A DNA stretch of 8,137 nt. Source: Bordetella parapertussis (GTDB taxonomy: Bacteria; Pseudomonadota; Gammaproteobacteria; Burkholderiales; Burkholderiaceae_C). The notes beneath the pieces are model-generated. The model saw only the letters and a list, made by a program, of their open reading frames with translations, did not search any database and was not told where the DNA came from. Positions 1-6,802 of this stretch are shown in pieces. The position numbers were made by a program, and so were the translations under genes. The DNA lies in contig CAMDJS010000090.1 of the NCBI GenBank assembly GCA_945900685.1, positions 1 through 8,137 of the forward strand. Reading direction: 5' to 3'. Each line of letters begins with the position of its first letter. The first letter of the stretch is position 1.

Positions 1-119
1 CGAACCAAAAACGTGCCGCCTGCGGCGAGAAGCGCGGGCAAAGCCAGCTTGGCATAGGCCGTCAAAGCTTCCTGATTGTGAATTTCTTGGTACGCACTGA
101 TGATGTAGGCCTTGGGCAT
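1..119 (-). CDS. DUF1330 family protein, N-terminal 39 residues (cut by window edge)
   Basis: The reading frame starts at an ATG (117-119, minus) and runs off the left edge, so only about 39 residues are visible. It starts MPKAYIISAY and continues to LAAGGTFLV with an alternation of a beta strand, a helix containing YAKLALPAL, and an AAGG turn. This matches the beginning of DUF1330 proteins, which are small (about 95-100 residue) ferredoxin-like alpha+beta proteins related to the dimeric alpha-beta barrel fold. Their biochemical role is not established. A strong Shine-Dalgarno AGGAGA lies at 125-130, six bases before the ATG, which fixes the start. The gene is divergent from earP across a 195-bp spacer. 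The family call rests on the N-terminal pattern only, since the rest of the protein is outside the window. Confidence 0.82.
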   Translation of the reverse strand, partial: MPKAYIISAYQEIHNQEALTAYAKLALPALLAAGGTFLV

Positions 120-166
120 GTCGTTCTCCTTGGGATTTTCTTAACAATCGCAAAGTGTAGACGCTC

Positions 167-193
167 AAAAAAAACCGGGCTCGAGGGCCCGGT
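167..193 (-). terminator. Rho-independent terminator-like hairpin, minus strand
   Basis: Read on the minus strand, ACCGGGC (193-187) and GCCCGGT (180-174) form a perfect 7-bp GC-rich stem around a 6-base loop. It is followed directly by a run of eight T (174-167), the first of which is also the last base of the stem. This is the classic intrinsic terminator layout, and only the minus orientation has the T-tract. No minus-strand gene ends just before it: the nearest minus-strand gene, the DUF1330 gene, starts 47 bases downstream. It may end an antisense or small transcript from the earP side, act as an attenuator in a long DUF1330 leader, or be left over from a lost gene. Confidence 0.6.
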
Positions 194-256
194 CTTGGCA
201 GCCACACTCAGGACTAGCCGATTGACTTGTAGCCCTTTTCTGCAAAAACACTGCGA

Positions 257-279
257 ATAAGATGCCAACCACATCTTAT
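257..279. promoter_or_regulatory. Perfect 8+8 bp inverted repeat, possible operator in the DUF1330/earP divergent region
   Basis: ATAAGATG (257-264) and CATCTTAT (272-279) are perfect reverse complements separated by 7 bases. The centre is about 47 bases before the earP ATG and about 150 bases before the DUF1330 ATG. The size (a 23-bp dyad), the AT-rich arms and the position between divergent genes fit a binding site for a dimeric transcription regulator. The left arm contains TAAGAT (258-263), a weak match to a -10 box in the earP direction. No good -35 partner is visible, so the promoter assignment is speculative. An RNA hairpin in the earP leader is the alternative. Confidence 0.4.
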
Positions 280-314
280 GAACTCAAACTCCGAATGACA
301 AGAGAAGCAACACC

Positions 315-1430
315 ATGACGCGCCACACCGATGAGTCCGGTTGGGCGGTTTTTTGCCGGGTCATAGACAACCACGGCGATCTGGGCGTGTGCTGGCGACT
401 GTCCACGCAATTGGCCGCGCGCGGCTTAGCGGTGCAACTTTATGTTGATGACGCCAGCGCCCTGAGATGGATGGCACCGTCTGGCTGCGCGGGTGTCAGC
501 GTGCGGCCTTGGCCTGCCGATGAGGAAGTGTTTACCGCCGACGAAATGCCGAGTGTGGTGATTGAAGCTTTCGGCTGTGAAATCCCTTGGGCATACCAAA
601 CGGCAATCGCAGCACGCCCGACGCCGCCGGTTTGGGTCAATCTGGAGTATTTCAGCCTAGAAGCCAGCGCGCAACGCAACCACGGTCTGCCCTCGCCTGT
701 GCAGAGCGGTCCTGCAAAGGGTTTGACCAAATGGTTTTACTACCCCGGTTGGGGCGAACACAGCGGCGGCTTGCTGACTGATTTTCAGTCTGACAATACC
801 CGTGGATTAGCGCAAAAAGAGCACCTCGGTCATGCTGCAATACACACGCTTGAAAAAACCAAGCCTGATTCCGCACAGAATGAACTTCACCGGGAATTAC
901 ATATCAGCGTGTTTTGCTACGATCCGCCGGGCCTGTCGCTGTGGTTGGCGCAAATCGCTCGACTTCCACACCAAGTTCATTTACACATCACCTCAGGGCG
1001 CGCCACGGTGGCTGTCAAACAAGCCATGCACTCACTTGATGTATCAGGCATAGACTTAGATTTTCTGGACTACATGAGCCAGCTGGCGTACGACGATTTT
1101 CTGGCCCGCATGGACTTGAATCTGGTGCGTGGCGAAGACTCACTGGTGCGGGCCATGTGCGCGGGTAAGCCGTTTTTATGGCAGATCTACCCACAACTCG
1201 ATGGAGCGCACGTACCGAAGCTGCAAGCTTTTTTGCAGCAGACCGGTGCGCCGCCGTTGGTGGTGCAGGCGCACCTAGCCTGGAACGCTTCCCAGCCGCA
1301 AGCTTTGCCTGAATTGACACCTGCCTTCCTGACAGACTGGTGCGATTGGGCGCAGAAGATTCAATTGCATTTGTCACGTCAAACCAGCCTCGCCGATCGA
1401 CTGATCGGCTTTGTTGCTGCCAAAGGCTAA
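315..1430 (+). CDS. earP: EarP, EF-P arginine 32 rhamnosyltransferase
   Basis: EarP transfers rhamnose from dTDP-beta-L-rhamnose onto Arg32 of elongation factor P in the cytoplasm, an inverting GT-B glycosyltransferase reaction (GT104). The 371-residue product is close to the usual family length of about 375. Near the N-terminus is the family signature DNHGDLGVCWRL (residues 18-29), with Asp22 at the place of the catalytic aspartate known from Neisseria and Pseudomonas EarP. The C-terminal nucleotide-sugar domain has VRGEDSLVRA (271-280) followed by GKPFLWQIYPQ (284-294); Glu274 and Arg272 match the residues that contact the dTDP-rhamnose. The start is supported by a modest GAGAAG Shine-Dalgarno (302-307) seven bases before the ATG and by the family N-terminus. 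Its substrate gene efp follows after 33 bases on the same strand, a conserved pairing in betaproteobacteria. The linker at about residues 160-190 is weakly conserved and may be lineage-specific. Confidence 0.97.
   Translation: MTRHTDESGWAVFCRVIDNHGDLGVCWRLSTQLAARGLAVQLYVDDASALRWMAPSGCAGVSVRPWPADEEVFTADEMPSVVIEAFGCEIPWAYQTAIAARPTPPVWVNLEYFSLEASAQRNHGLPSPVQSGPAKGLTKWFYYPGWGEHSGGLLTDFQSDNTRGLAQKEHLGHAAIHTLEKTKPDSAQNELHRELHISVFCYDPPGLSLWLAQIARLPHQVHLHITSGRATVAVKQAMHSLDVSGIDLDFLDYMSQLAYDDFLARMDLNLVRGEDSLVRAMCAGKPFLWQIYPQLDGAHVPKLQAFLQQTGAPPLVVQAHLAWNASQPQALPELTPAFLTDWCDWAQKIQLHLSRQTSLADRLIGFVAAKG
1392..1409. repeat. 7-bp inverted repeat (hairpin) at the end of earP
   Basis: GCCGATC (1392-1398) and GATCGGC (1403-1409) are perfect reverse complements around a 4-base loop, inside the last codons of earP. 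The following TTTGTTG is not a convincing terminator tract. The hairpin lies directly upstream of the putative efp -10 box, in the region a -35 element or operator would occupy. It may be a chance coding dyad, a weak attenuator or a regulator site. Confidence 0.3.
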
Positions 1431-1433
1431 AAT
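1428..1433 (+). promoter_or_regulatory. Possible -10 box of an efp-specific promoter
   Basis: TAAAAT, in the context GGCTAAAATAG, overlaps the earP stop codon. It matches five of the six TATAAT positions. A transcript starting about seven bases further would have a leader of roughly 24 bases before the efp ATG. No good -35 hexamer is seen 16-18 bases upstream, so the call rests on the -10 alone. A separate promoter would make sense because EF-P is needed in larger amounts than the enzyme that modifies it. Confidence 0.38.
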
Positions 1434-1463
1434 AGTCGCTTTTGCCCAGCACAAGCACCCTTT

Positions 1464-2018
1464 ATGAAAACAGCTCAAGAAATCCGCGCAGGTAATGTCA
1501 TCATGCACGGCAAGGACCCGATGGTCGTTTTGAAAACCGAATACAGCCGTGGCGGACGCAACTCGGCCACCGTGCGCATGAAGCTCAAAAGCCTGATCGC
1601 CAACTTCGGCACCGAAGTCGTTTTCAAAGCCGACGACAAAATGGATCAGGTCATTCTGGAGAAAAAAGAATGCACCTATTCCTATTTCGCTGACCCCATG
1701 TACGTGTGGATGGACGCTGACTTCAACCAGTACGAAGTGGAAAACGAAAACATGGGCGACTCGCTCAACTACTTGGAAGACGGCATGACCGCCGAAGTGG
1801 TGTTCTATGACGGCAAAGCCATCTCGGTCGAATTGCCCACCAGCGTGGTGCGCGAAATCACCTGGACCGAGCCTGCGGTCAAAGGTGATACCTCCGGCAA
1901 GGTGTTAAAGCCCGCCAAAATCGCCACCGGCTTTGATATCAACGTGCCGATTTTTGTGGCCCAAGGCGACAAAGTGGAAATCGATACACGCACTGCGGAA
2001 TACCGCAAGCGAGTTTAA
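1464..2018 (+). CDS. efp: Translation elongation factor P (Arg32 type)
   Basis: EF-P binds between the ribosomal P and E sites and relieves stalling at consecutive prolines. The 184-residue product has the normal length and the three beta-barrel domains: a KOW-like domain I (about 1-64), an OB domain II (about 65-125) with [14 protein letters not shown], and an OB domain III with [12 protein letters not shown] and the terminal signature [11 protein letters not shown]. The modification loop reads YSRGGRNS, with arginine at position 32 instead of the lysine that EpmA modifies. This is the EarP-dependent type and agrees with earP directly upstream. The ATG is preceded by CAAGCACCCTTT with no recognisable Shine-Dalgarno, which is unusual for an abundant translation factor. 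The stop codon overlaps the rmuC stop on the other strand (TTAA at 2015-2018), and no terminator hairpin with a T-tract is seen after it. Confidence 0.98.
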   Translation: MKTAQEIRAGNVIMHGKDPMVVLKTEYSRGGRNSATVRMKLKSLIANFGTEVVFKADDKMDQVILEKKECTYSYFADPMYVWMDADFNQYEVENENMGDSLNYLEDGMTAEVVFYDGKAISVELPTSVVREITWTEPAVKGDTSGKVLKPAKIATGFDINVPIFVAQGDKVEIDTRTAEYRKRV

Positions 2019-3316
2019 TCTGGATCGTTCGGATCGATCACGTCCGACATATCGTCCATTTGCAAAGGTAAACGAGCCAAGGCTTCGGTCTCGGGCAAGG
2101 CTTCCACGACTTTCAAAGCACGCCGCATTTGTTTGCTTCGGGTGTCGGCCTTGTCCAATGTGTCAGCCGCTTTTTGTACTTGCTCGCGCACCTTGGCCAC
2201 CCATTCGCCGTAACGTTCAAACTCGGTTTTGACCGCGCCCAACACCTTCCACACTTCAGACGCTTGCTTCTCCAAAGCTAGCGTGCGAAAGCCCATGTGC
2301 AAGCTGTTCAATATGGCCAGCAGCGTGGTCGGCCCGGCCAGCGTGACCCGAAAATCTCGCTGCAAAGCGTCCATCAAACCGGGGCGACGCAATACCTCGG
2401 CGTACAAACCTTCGACCGGTAAAAACAAAATCGCAAAGTCGGTGGTGTGCGGCGGCGCCAGATAACTCTCAGCGATAGTTTTGGCCTCCAAACGAATGCG
2501 TGCTTCCATGGCTTTGGCTGCGATCTCTGCACCCGGCGCGTCAGAACGGTTTTGCGCTTCCAGCAAACGCTCGTAGTCTTCGCGCGGGAACTTGGCGTCT
2601 ATAGGCAACCACACAGCAGCGCCGTCATCACTGCGTCCGGGCAATTTGATGGCGAAATCCACACGCTGGTTGCTGCGCGGTTTAGTCTCAATTTGCTTGC
2701 CGTATTGCTCGATGGTCAAGACTTGGTCTAGCAGCGCCTGCAATTGCACTTCACCAAAGATGCCGCGGGTTTTCACATTACTCAGCACCTTTTGCAAATC
2801 GCCCACGCCTTGGGCCAGGGTTTGCATTTGCCCCAAACCTTGGTGCACTTGCTCCAAGCGCTCGGCCACTTGTTTGAAGCTTTCACTCAAACGTTTTTCC
2901 AAGGTGGTTTGCAGTTTTTCGTCCACCGTCTTGCGCATCTCTTCAAGCTTGGCGAGATTGGTTTCTTGCAAGTTCTGCAATTGCCTGTCAAGCGTTTCCC
3001 GCACCTCGGCCATGCGACGCGTGTTGCCCTCGCCCAAGGTTTGCAACTGGGCGTTGAGATTGGCCTGCATCAAGGAGAGTTGCTCGGTCAAGGTTTGCTG
3101 AAACTGCGCCATGCTTTGCGACATTTCCTGACGGTTACCGCGCAAGTTTTCGCTGACTTCAAAACGCATGTCGCGCGAAATTCTTTCAAGCTTTTCCTCC
3201 AACTGCTCCATAGCTTGGTTGCCTTGCGCTGGGGCATTGGAGAAGCGGCGCATGGCATAAAGGGCCGCGCCAATAACGCCGGCCAGCACGATGACGTAGG
3301 TCCAATCGGTATTCAT
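2015..3316 (-). CDS. rmuC: RmuC family DNA recombination protein
   Basis: RmuC is linked genetically to limiting DNA inversions and rearrangements; a nuclease activity is predicted from its fold. The 433-residue product has an N-terminal membrane anchor (about residues 7-22, [16 protein letters not shown]). A long, Gln- and Glu-rich coiled coil follows (about 35-180). The RmuC core (about 184-400) has [35 protein letters not shown] (237-248, with Asp240 and Lys242 as likely active-site residues of the restriction-endonuclease-like fold), [11 protein letters not shown] and [14 protein letters not shown]. The acidic tail DPNDPD is probably disordered. Its ATG overlaps the stop of the upstream dehydrogenase gene in an ATGA (3313-3316) and there is no clear Shine-Dalgarno, so translation is probably coupled. 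It is the last gene of the minus-strand run and meets efp tail to tail. GIFGE replaces the more usual GxWGE of the family, a minor variation. Confidence 0.95.
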   Translation of the reverse strand: MNTDWTYVIVLAGVIGAALYAMRRFSNAPAQGNQAMEQLEEKLERISRDMRFEVSENLRGNRQEMSQSMAQFQQTLTEQLSLMQANLNAQLQTLGEGNTRRMAEVRETLDRQLQNLQETNLAKLEEMRKTVDEKLQTTLEKRLSESFKQVAERLEQVHQGLGQMQTLAQGVGDLQKVLSNVKTRGIFGEVQLQALLDQVLTIEQYGKQIETKPRSNQRVDFAIKLPGRSDDGAAVWLPIDAKFPREDYERLLEAQNRSDAPGAEIAAKAMEARIRLEAKTIAESYLAPPHTTDFAILFLPVEGLYAEVLRRPGLMDALQRDFRVTLAGPTTLLAILNSLHMGFRTLALEKQASEVWKVLGAVKTEFERYGEWVAKVREQVQKAADTLDKADTRSKQMRRALKVVEALPETEALARLPLQMDDMSDVIDPNDPD

Positions 3317-4296
3317 GGGCGGGTCAATACCTCGGGGTTAAGTGGCGTGAGCGCCTTGCCATTGCTGAAAAAAGCAATCAGGTTGTCTGCGGCCAGATTG
3401 GCCATAGCCAGCCGCGTGGCGCGGGTGGAACTGCCTATGTGCGGTGTCAAAACAGCATTGGGCACTTTGAGTAAATCAGGGTGTAATTTGGGTTCGCCTT
3501 CAAACACATCCAAACCTGCTGCGGCAATTTGACCGGCGGCCAAGGCCTTGGCCAAAGCCGCATCGTCAATGATGCCGCCGCGCGCGATGTTCACCAGTGT
3601 GGCGGTCGGCTTCATCAGTGCGAGTTCTGCCGCGCCTATGGTGTGGTGCGACTCTTTGCTGTAAGGCAACACCAACACCACGTGGTCAGCTTGTTGCAAC
3701 AGTTCTTGTTTGCTCACATACGTTGCCTTGCATGCGGCCTCCTCCGACGCGCTGAGACGGCTGCGGTTGTGATAAATCACGCGCATGTTGAAGCCGTGCG
3801 CACCGCGTTTGGCAATGGCTTGTCCGATGCGCCCCATACCAATGATGCCCAAGGTGCTGCCGTGTACCGCCATGCCAGCAAACGACTCCAGCGCCCATTT
3901 TTGCCAGTGTCCTTCTCGTATGTAACGTTCGCTCTCGGTGACGCGGCGCGCTGCAGCCATCAACAATGCAAACCCGAAGTCAGCCGTGGTCTCAGTCAAC
4001 ACATCAGGCGCGTTGGTGGCCAGTACTTTGTGCTGGGTCATGGCAGGCACATCGAAATTGTTATAGCCCACGGACAAATTGGCGCAGATGCGCAAGCGCT
4101 TGCATGCCGCCAGCACCTCGGCATTGACTGGCTCTATGCCCATGGTCAGCGCACCGTCATGCTGCGACAAGGCTTGTGTCCACGTCTGCGTCGTCCATTC
4201 GGGGTCGGTCTGGTGAGCAGTGACATCGAAATGGGTTCGCAGTCTGTCGATGACTTCTGGGTAAATGGGGCGAGAAACAATGACGGAAGGTTTCAT
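3313..4296 (-). CDS. D-2-hydroxyacid dehydrogenase, glyoxylate/hydroxypyruvate reductase type
   Basis: This is a cytoplasmic NAD(P)H-dependent enzyme that reduces a 2-keto acid such as glyoxylate or hydroxypyruvate to the D-2-hydroxy acid. With the ATG at 4294-4296 it has 327 residues, normal for the family. The catalytic domain is split around a Rossmann domain carrying GMGRIG (153-158). The catalytic triad is visible as Arg239 (in NIARGG), Glu268 (in FEGEP) and His286 (in TPHIGSST). After the second Rossmann strand the sequence is YHNRSR rather than an acidic residue, which suggests NADPH preference (inference). A TTG codon in frame at 4305 would add three residues and overlap the nhaD stop, but the ATG, five bases after that stop, is preferred. 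No strong Shine-Dalgarno is seen. The stop overlaps the rmuC start. The exact substrate (GhrB-like, glycerate or formate-family) cannot be settled from the sequence. Confidence 0.9.
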   Translation of the reverse strand: MKPSVIVSRPIYPEVIDRLRTHFDVTAHQTDPEWTTQTWTQALSQHDGALTMGIEPVNAEVLAACKRLRICANLSVGYNNFDVPAMTQHKVLATNAPDVLTETTADFGFALLMAAARRVTESERYIREGHWQKWALESFAGMAVHGSTLGIIGMGRIGQAIAKRGAHGFNMRVIYHNRSRLSASEEAACKATYVSKQELLQQADHVVLVLPYSKESHHTIGAAELALMKPTATLVNIARGGIIDDAALAKALAAGQIAAAGLDVFEGEPKLHPDLLKVPNAVLTPHIGSSTRATRLAMANLAADNLIAFFSNGKALTPLNPEVLTRP

Positions 4297-4301
4297 GAAT
4301 T

Positions 4302-5579
4302 TCAATGGGTCAAGTTAAATTGAAAAATGTAAACAAACGCACCAGCGAAATAGCCCACCAAAGCCAAAGCGCTGATGTTCTTGACGTACCAAAAAAAGTT
4401 GATTTTTTCTAGACCCATGGCGGCCACGCCTGCGGCCGATCCGATCACCAAGATTGAGCCGCCCGTACCCGCACAAAACGCTAAAAATTCCCACAAGAAA
4501 CTGTCCGTCGGGTACTTGGCCAAATCGTACATTCCCATCGCTGCCGCCACCAAGGGAACGTTATCTACCACCGCACTGGCCAGACCAATCAAGATCACGA
4601 TCACATCTAGTCGGCCAACCACGGTATCGAGCCAATTGGCCAAAGAGGTCAGCACATGGGAATGCTCGAGGGTTGCCACGGCGAGCAAAATGCCAATAAA
4701 GAATGTCAGTGAACCCATGTCGATGCGAGACAAAGAACTGGCCAATGTCAAATGCTGTTTTTCTTCGGGATCTTTGTTGCGGTGAATCAGATCGCCCACC
4801 AACCATAGCAATCCCAAGCCCAACAACATGGCCAGGTAAGGCGGCAAGCCGGTCAATGTTTTAAATACAGGGACTGCAATCAATATACCCAGACCCAAAA
4901 AGAACATCAGCTTGGCATGCGGATACAGATCGCTTTGCGGTTGCTGATGGTCATCCGGGGACTCGACCAATGCATGGCGCATCTTCCAAGAGAAAAACAC
5001 CATAGGCACCAAAGCTGCAACCACTGAAGGCAAAAACAAACTCTGCATGATGACCATGGCGGTGATCTGCCCGCCTATCCACAGCATAGTGGTGGTCACG
5101 TCACCAATCGGGGACCAGGCCCCGCCCGCATTAGCCGCAATGATGATGACGCCCGCAAACACCAGCCTGTCTTCGCGCTTTGACAGCAATTTCTTCATCA
5201 GCGACACCATCACAATGGCAGTCGTCAGGTTGTCCAACACCGAACTGAGAAAAAAAGTAAGTGTGCCCACCAACCACATCAGCGTGGACAAGCGCTTGGT
5301 GCGAATACGCGAGGTGATGATTTCAAACCCGCCGTGGGCGTCCACCACTTCCACAATCGTCATGGCACCCATGAGGAAAAAAATAATTTGCGCGGTGGTC
5401 ACCAATGATTCATTCAAATGCTCGGTGACCAAGGGCATATTTCCCACGCCAAAGGCATAAATCGCCCACAACACCACCGCACCAATCAGCGCAGGGGCAG
5501 ACTTATTGACCCCGGTTTGATGCTCCAGGGTGATGGCGGCGTAGGTGACAAAAAACACAGCAATTAAAAGAATTTCCAT
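4302..5579 (-). CDS. nhaD: NhaD-type Na+/H+ antiporter
   Basis: NhaD is an inner-membrane antiporter of the ion transporter (IT) superfamily that exports Na+ (or Li+) in exchange for protons and helps pH and salt homeostasis. The 425-residue product is strongly hydrophobic, with about 11-12 membrane segments. Two inverted-repeat halves are marked by LSSVLDNLTTAI (111-122) and SAVVDNVPLVAA (335-346), each with an Asp-Asn pair (Asp116, Asp339) on a broken helix. Each half also has a Gly-rich segment: NAGGAWSPIGDVTTTM (150-165) and GTGGSILVIGSAAGVA (371-386). A short hydrophilic loop at about 200-220 separates segments. The start is supported by AGGAAA (5585-5590) seven bases before the ATG. It follows pncB after a 28-bp gap and precedes the dehydrogenase by 5 bp. 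Ion specificity is inferred from the family. Confidence 0.93.
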   Translation of the reverse strand: MEILLIAVFFVTYAAITLEHQTGVNKSAPALIGAVVLWAIYAFGVGNMPLVTEHLNESLVTTAQIIFFLMGAMTIVEVVDAHGGFEIITSRIRTKRLSTLMWLVGTLTFFLSSVLDNLTTAIVMVSLMKKLLSKREDRLVFAGVIIIAANAGGAWSPIGDVTTTMLWIGGQITAMVIMQSLFLPSVVAALVPMVFFSWKMRHALVESPDDHQQPQSDLYPHAKLMFFLGLGILIAVPVFKTLTGLPPYLAMLLGLGLLWLVGDLIHRNKDPEEKQHLTLASSLSRIDMGSLTFFIGILLAVATLEHSHVLTSLANWLDTVVGRLDVIVILIGLASAVVDNVPLVAAAMGMYDLAKYPTDSFLWEFLAFCAGTGGSILVIGSAAGVAAMGLEKINFFWYVKNISALALVGYFAGAFVYIFQFNLTH

Positions 5580-5589
5580 GGAAATTTCC
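5571..5589 (-). promoter_or_regulatory. Overlapping palindromes over the nhaD ribosome binding site and start codon
   Basis: AATTTCCATGGAAATT (5571-5586) is a perfect 16-bp palindrome centred on the nhaD ATG (5577-5579). It overlaps a second perfect palindrome, GGAAATTTCC (5580-5589), which contains most of the Shine-Dalgarno. In the mRNA, GGAAAUU therefore occurs twice, once as ribosome binding site and once just after the start codon, and the intervening AAUUUCC can pair with either copy. The pairs are AU-rich and short, so any hairpin would be weak. Control of nhaD translation or a DNA-binding site are both possible, as is chance. Confidence 0.3.
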
Positions 5590-5607
5590 TAAAAAAATGT
5601 AAAGCGA

Positions 5608-6789
5608 TCAGAGTGATTTAATTTGAAATACCTGACGCAAATACGCCATGTAGTTGGCGTCTTCGCACATGTTTTTAGATGGCGTGTCGGACAATTTCGC
5701 CACCGGTTGCCCGTTGCACTCCACCATCTTGATAACAATTTGCAATGGCTCATAACCGAGGTCGTTGGTCAAGTTGGTGCCTATGCCGAAGGCCAATTGG
5801 CAACGCCCGCGAAAGCGTTGGTACAACTCGATGGTGCCAGGCACGGTCAAGCCATCACTGAAGATCAGTGTTTTGGTCAACGGATCAACCCGGTTGTTTT
5901 TGTAATGCTCGATCATGCGCTCGCCCCAGTTGAAAGGGTCCCCACTGTCGTGCCTGGCCCCGTCAAACAATTTGCAAAAGTACATGTCGAAATCGCGCAA
6001 AAATGGTTCGATGCCATACACATCACTGAGTGCAATACCTAAGTCGCCCCGGTACTCGCGCGCCCATGTTTCAAAACCGAACACTTGGCTGTCGCGCAAG
6101 CGTGGACCCAGCGCTTGGCACGCTTGCAGGTATTCGTGCGCCATGGTGCCCAAAGGCGTCAAGCCCAAGCTTTTGGCAAACAAACAATTGCTAGAACCAG
6201 CAAAACGCCCGGTCGGGCCGGCCCCTAAACGCGCAGTCAGCACCCGCAAGACTTCTTCGTGCCAAGACTTTGAAAAACGACGTCGGGTGCCATAGTCAGC
6301 AATCTTCAAATCGCCTAAATCAACGGGCTGCAATTGCTCGATTTTGGTCTCAAGGCGCTTGCGGCCTTCGACGTAATCTGGCACCGGCTGGGTGCGGCGG
6401 AAGTACACCTCGTTGACAATGGCCAGCACCGGTATTTCAAACAATATGGTGTGCAGCCAAGGGCCTTTGATTTGAATATCGATGGAACCATCGGGCAAGG
6501 CGTTGACGGTGATGTATTTTTCGTTCAGCCTGAACAGCCCCAGAAAATCGACAAAGTCGCTTTTGATGAAACGCATGGCCCGCATCCAAGCCAACTCCTC
6601 CTCAGTGAATTGCAGTTTGCACAATGATTTAATTTCGCTGCGTATGTCATCCACATAGGGCGCGAGCTGCACACCGGGTGTGCGGCATTTGAATTTGTAG
6701 GCCACCTGGGCGCCAGGAAACTGATGCAACACCGCTTGCATCATGGTGAATTTGTACAAATCCGTGTCCAGCAAACTGGTGATGATCAT
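5608..6789 (-). CDS. pncB: Nicotinate phosphoribosyltransferase
   Basis: PncB makes nicotinate mononucleotide from nicotinate and PRPP, with ATP hydrolysis, in the Preiss-Handler route of NAD salvage. From the ATG at 6787-6789 the product has 393 residues, the usual length for the bacterial enzyme, and begins [18 protein letters not shown], the family's N-terminal substrate-site motif. Further signatures are DYGTRRRFS (165-173), [10 protein letters not shown] with His218 in the place of the histidine that is phosphorylated in the catalytic cycle, RHDSGDPF (279-286) in the phosphoribosyl site, and [10 protein letters not shown] (334-343). The frame stays open 93 bases further upstream, but that extension lies inside the nitroreductase gene, encodes no family sequence and lacks the AGGAAG ribosome site, so the shorter start is chosen. 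It follows the nitroreductase stop by 13 bp and precedes nhaD by 28 bp. Confidence 0.97.
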   Translation of the reverse strand: MIITSLLDTDLYKFTMMQAVLHQFPGAQVAYKFKCRTPGVQLAPYVDDIRSEIKSLCKLQFTEEELAWMRAMRFIKSDFVDFLGLFRLNEKYITVNALPDGSIDIQIKGPWLHTILFEIPVLAIVNEVYFRRTQPVPDYVEGRKRLETKIEQLQPVDLGDLKIADYGTRRRFSKSWHEEVLRVLTARLGAGPTGRFAGSSNCLFAKSLGLTPLGTMAHEYLQACQALGPRLRDSQVFGFETWAREYRGDLGIALSDVYGIEPFLRDFDMYFCKLFDGARHDSGDPFNWGERMIEHYKNNRVDPLTKTLIFSDGLTVPGTIELYQRFRGRCQLAFGIGTNLTNDLGYEPLQIVIKMVECNGQPVAKLSDTPSKNMCEDANYMAYLRQVFQIKSL

Positions 6790-6793
6790 GGCG

Positions 6794-6799
6794 CTTCCT
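6794..6799 (-). promoter_or_regulatory. Ribosome binding site fixing the pncB start
   Basis: On the minus strand AGGAAG lies four bases before the ATG at 6787-6789 (six counted from AGGA). It fits the downstream start and not the longer in-frame extension up to 6882. Confidence 0.75.
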
Positions 6800-6802
6800 G
6801 TG

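Noticed and set aside
222..227. TTGACT as a -35 box for earP.
   Set aside because: No acceptable -10 hexamer lies 16-18 bases downstream.
214..360. Minus-strand open frame ending in AEKGYKSIG and a TAG stop, 20 bases before the terminator hairpin, resembling the tail of a lost gene.
   Set aside because: The frame is only about 48 codons long, has no ATG, GTG or TTG, overlaps earP, and matches no family I recognise. Kept only as a possible explanation for the orphan terminator.
2744..3532. Long plus-strand open frame (about 262 codons) opposite rmuC and the dehydrogenase, rich in His, Leu and Gln.
   Set aside because: It is the antisense shadow of the rmuC coiled coil, has no recognisable domain, and crosses two well-supported genes.
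4305..4305. TTG start for the dehydrogenase, three codons upstream of the ATG and overlapping the nhaD stop.
   Set aside because: The ATG at 4294-4296 is three codons later, is a better initiation codon, and fits the family's N-terminus equally well. A TTG start cannot be fully excluded.
3529..4323. Long plus-strand open frame (264 codons) opposite the dehydrogenase gene.
   Set aside because: Antisense to a complete gene with an intact catalytic triad; the composition is that of a shadow frame and no ribosome site supports it.
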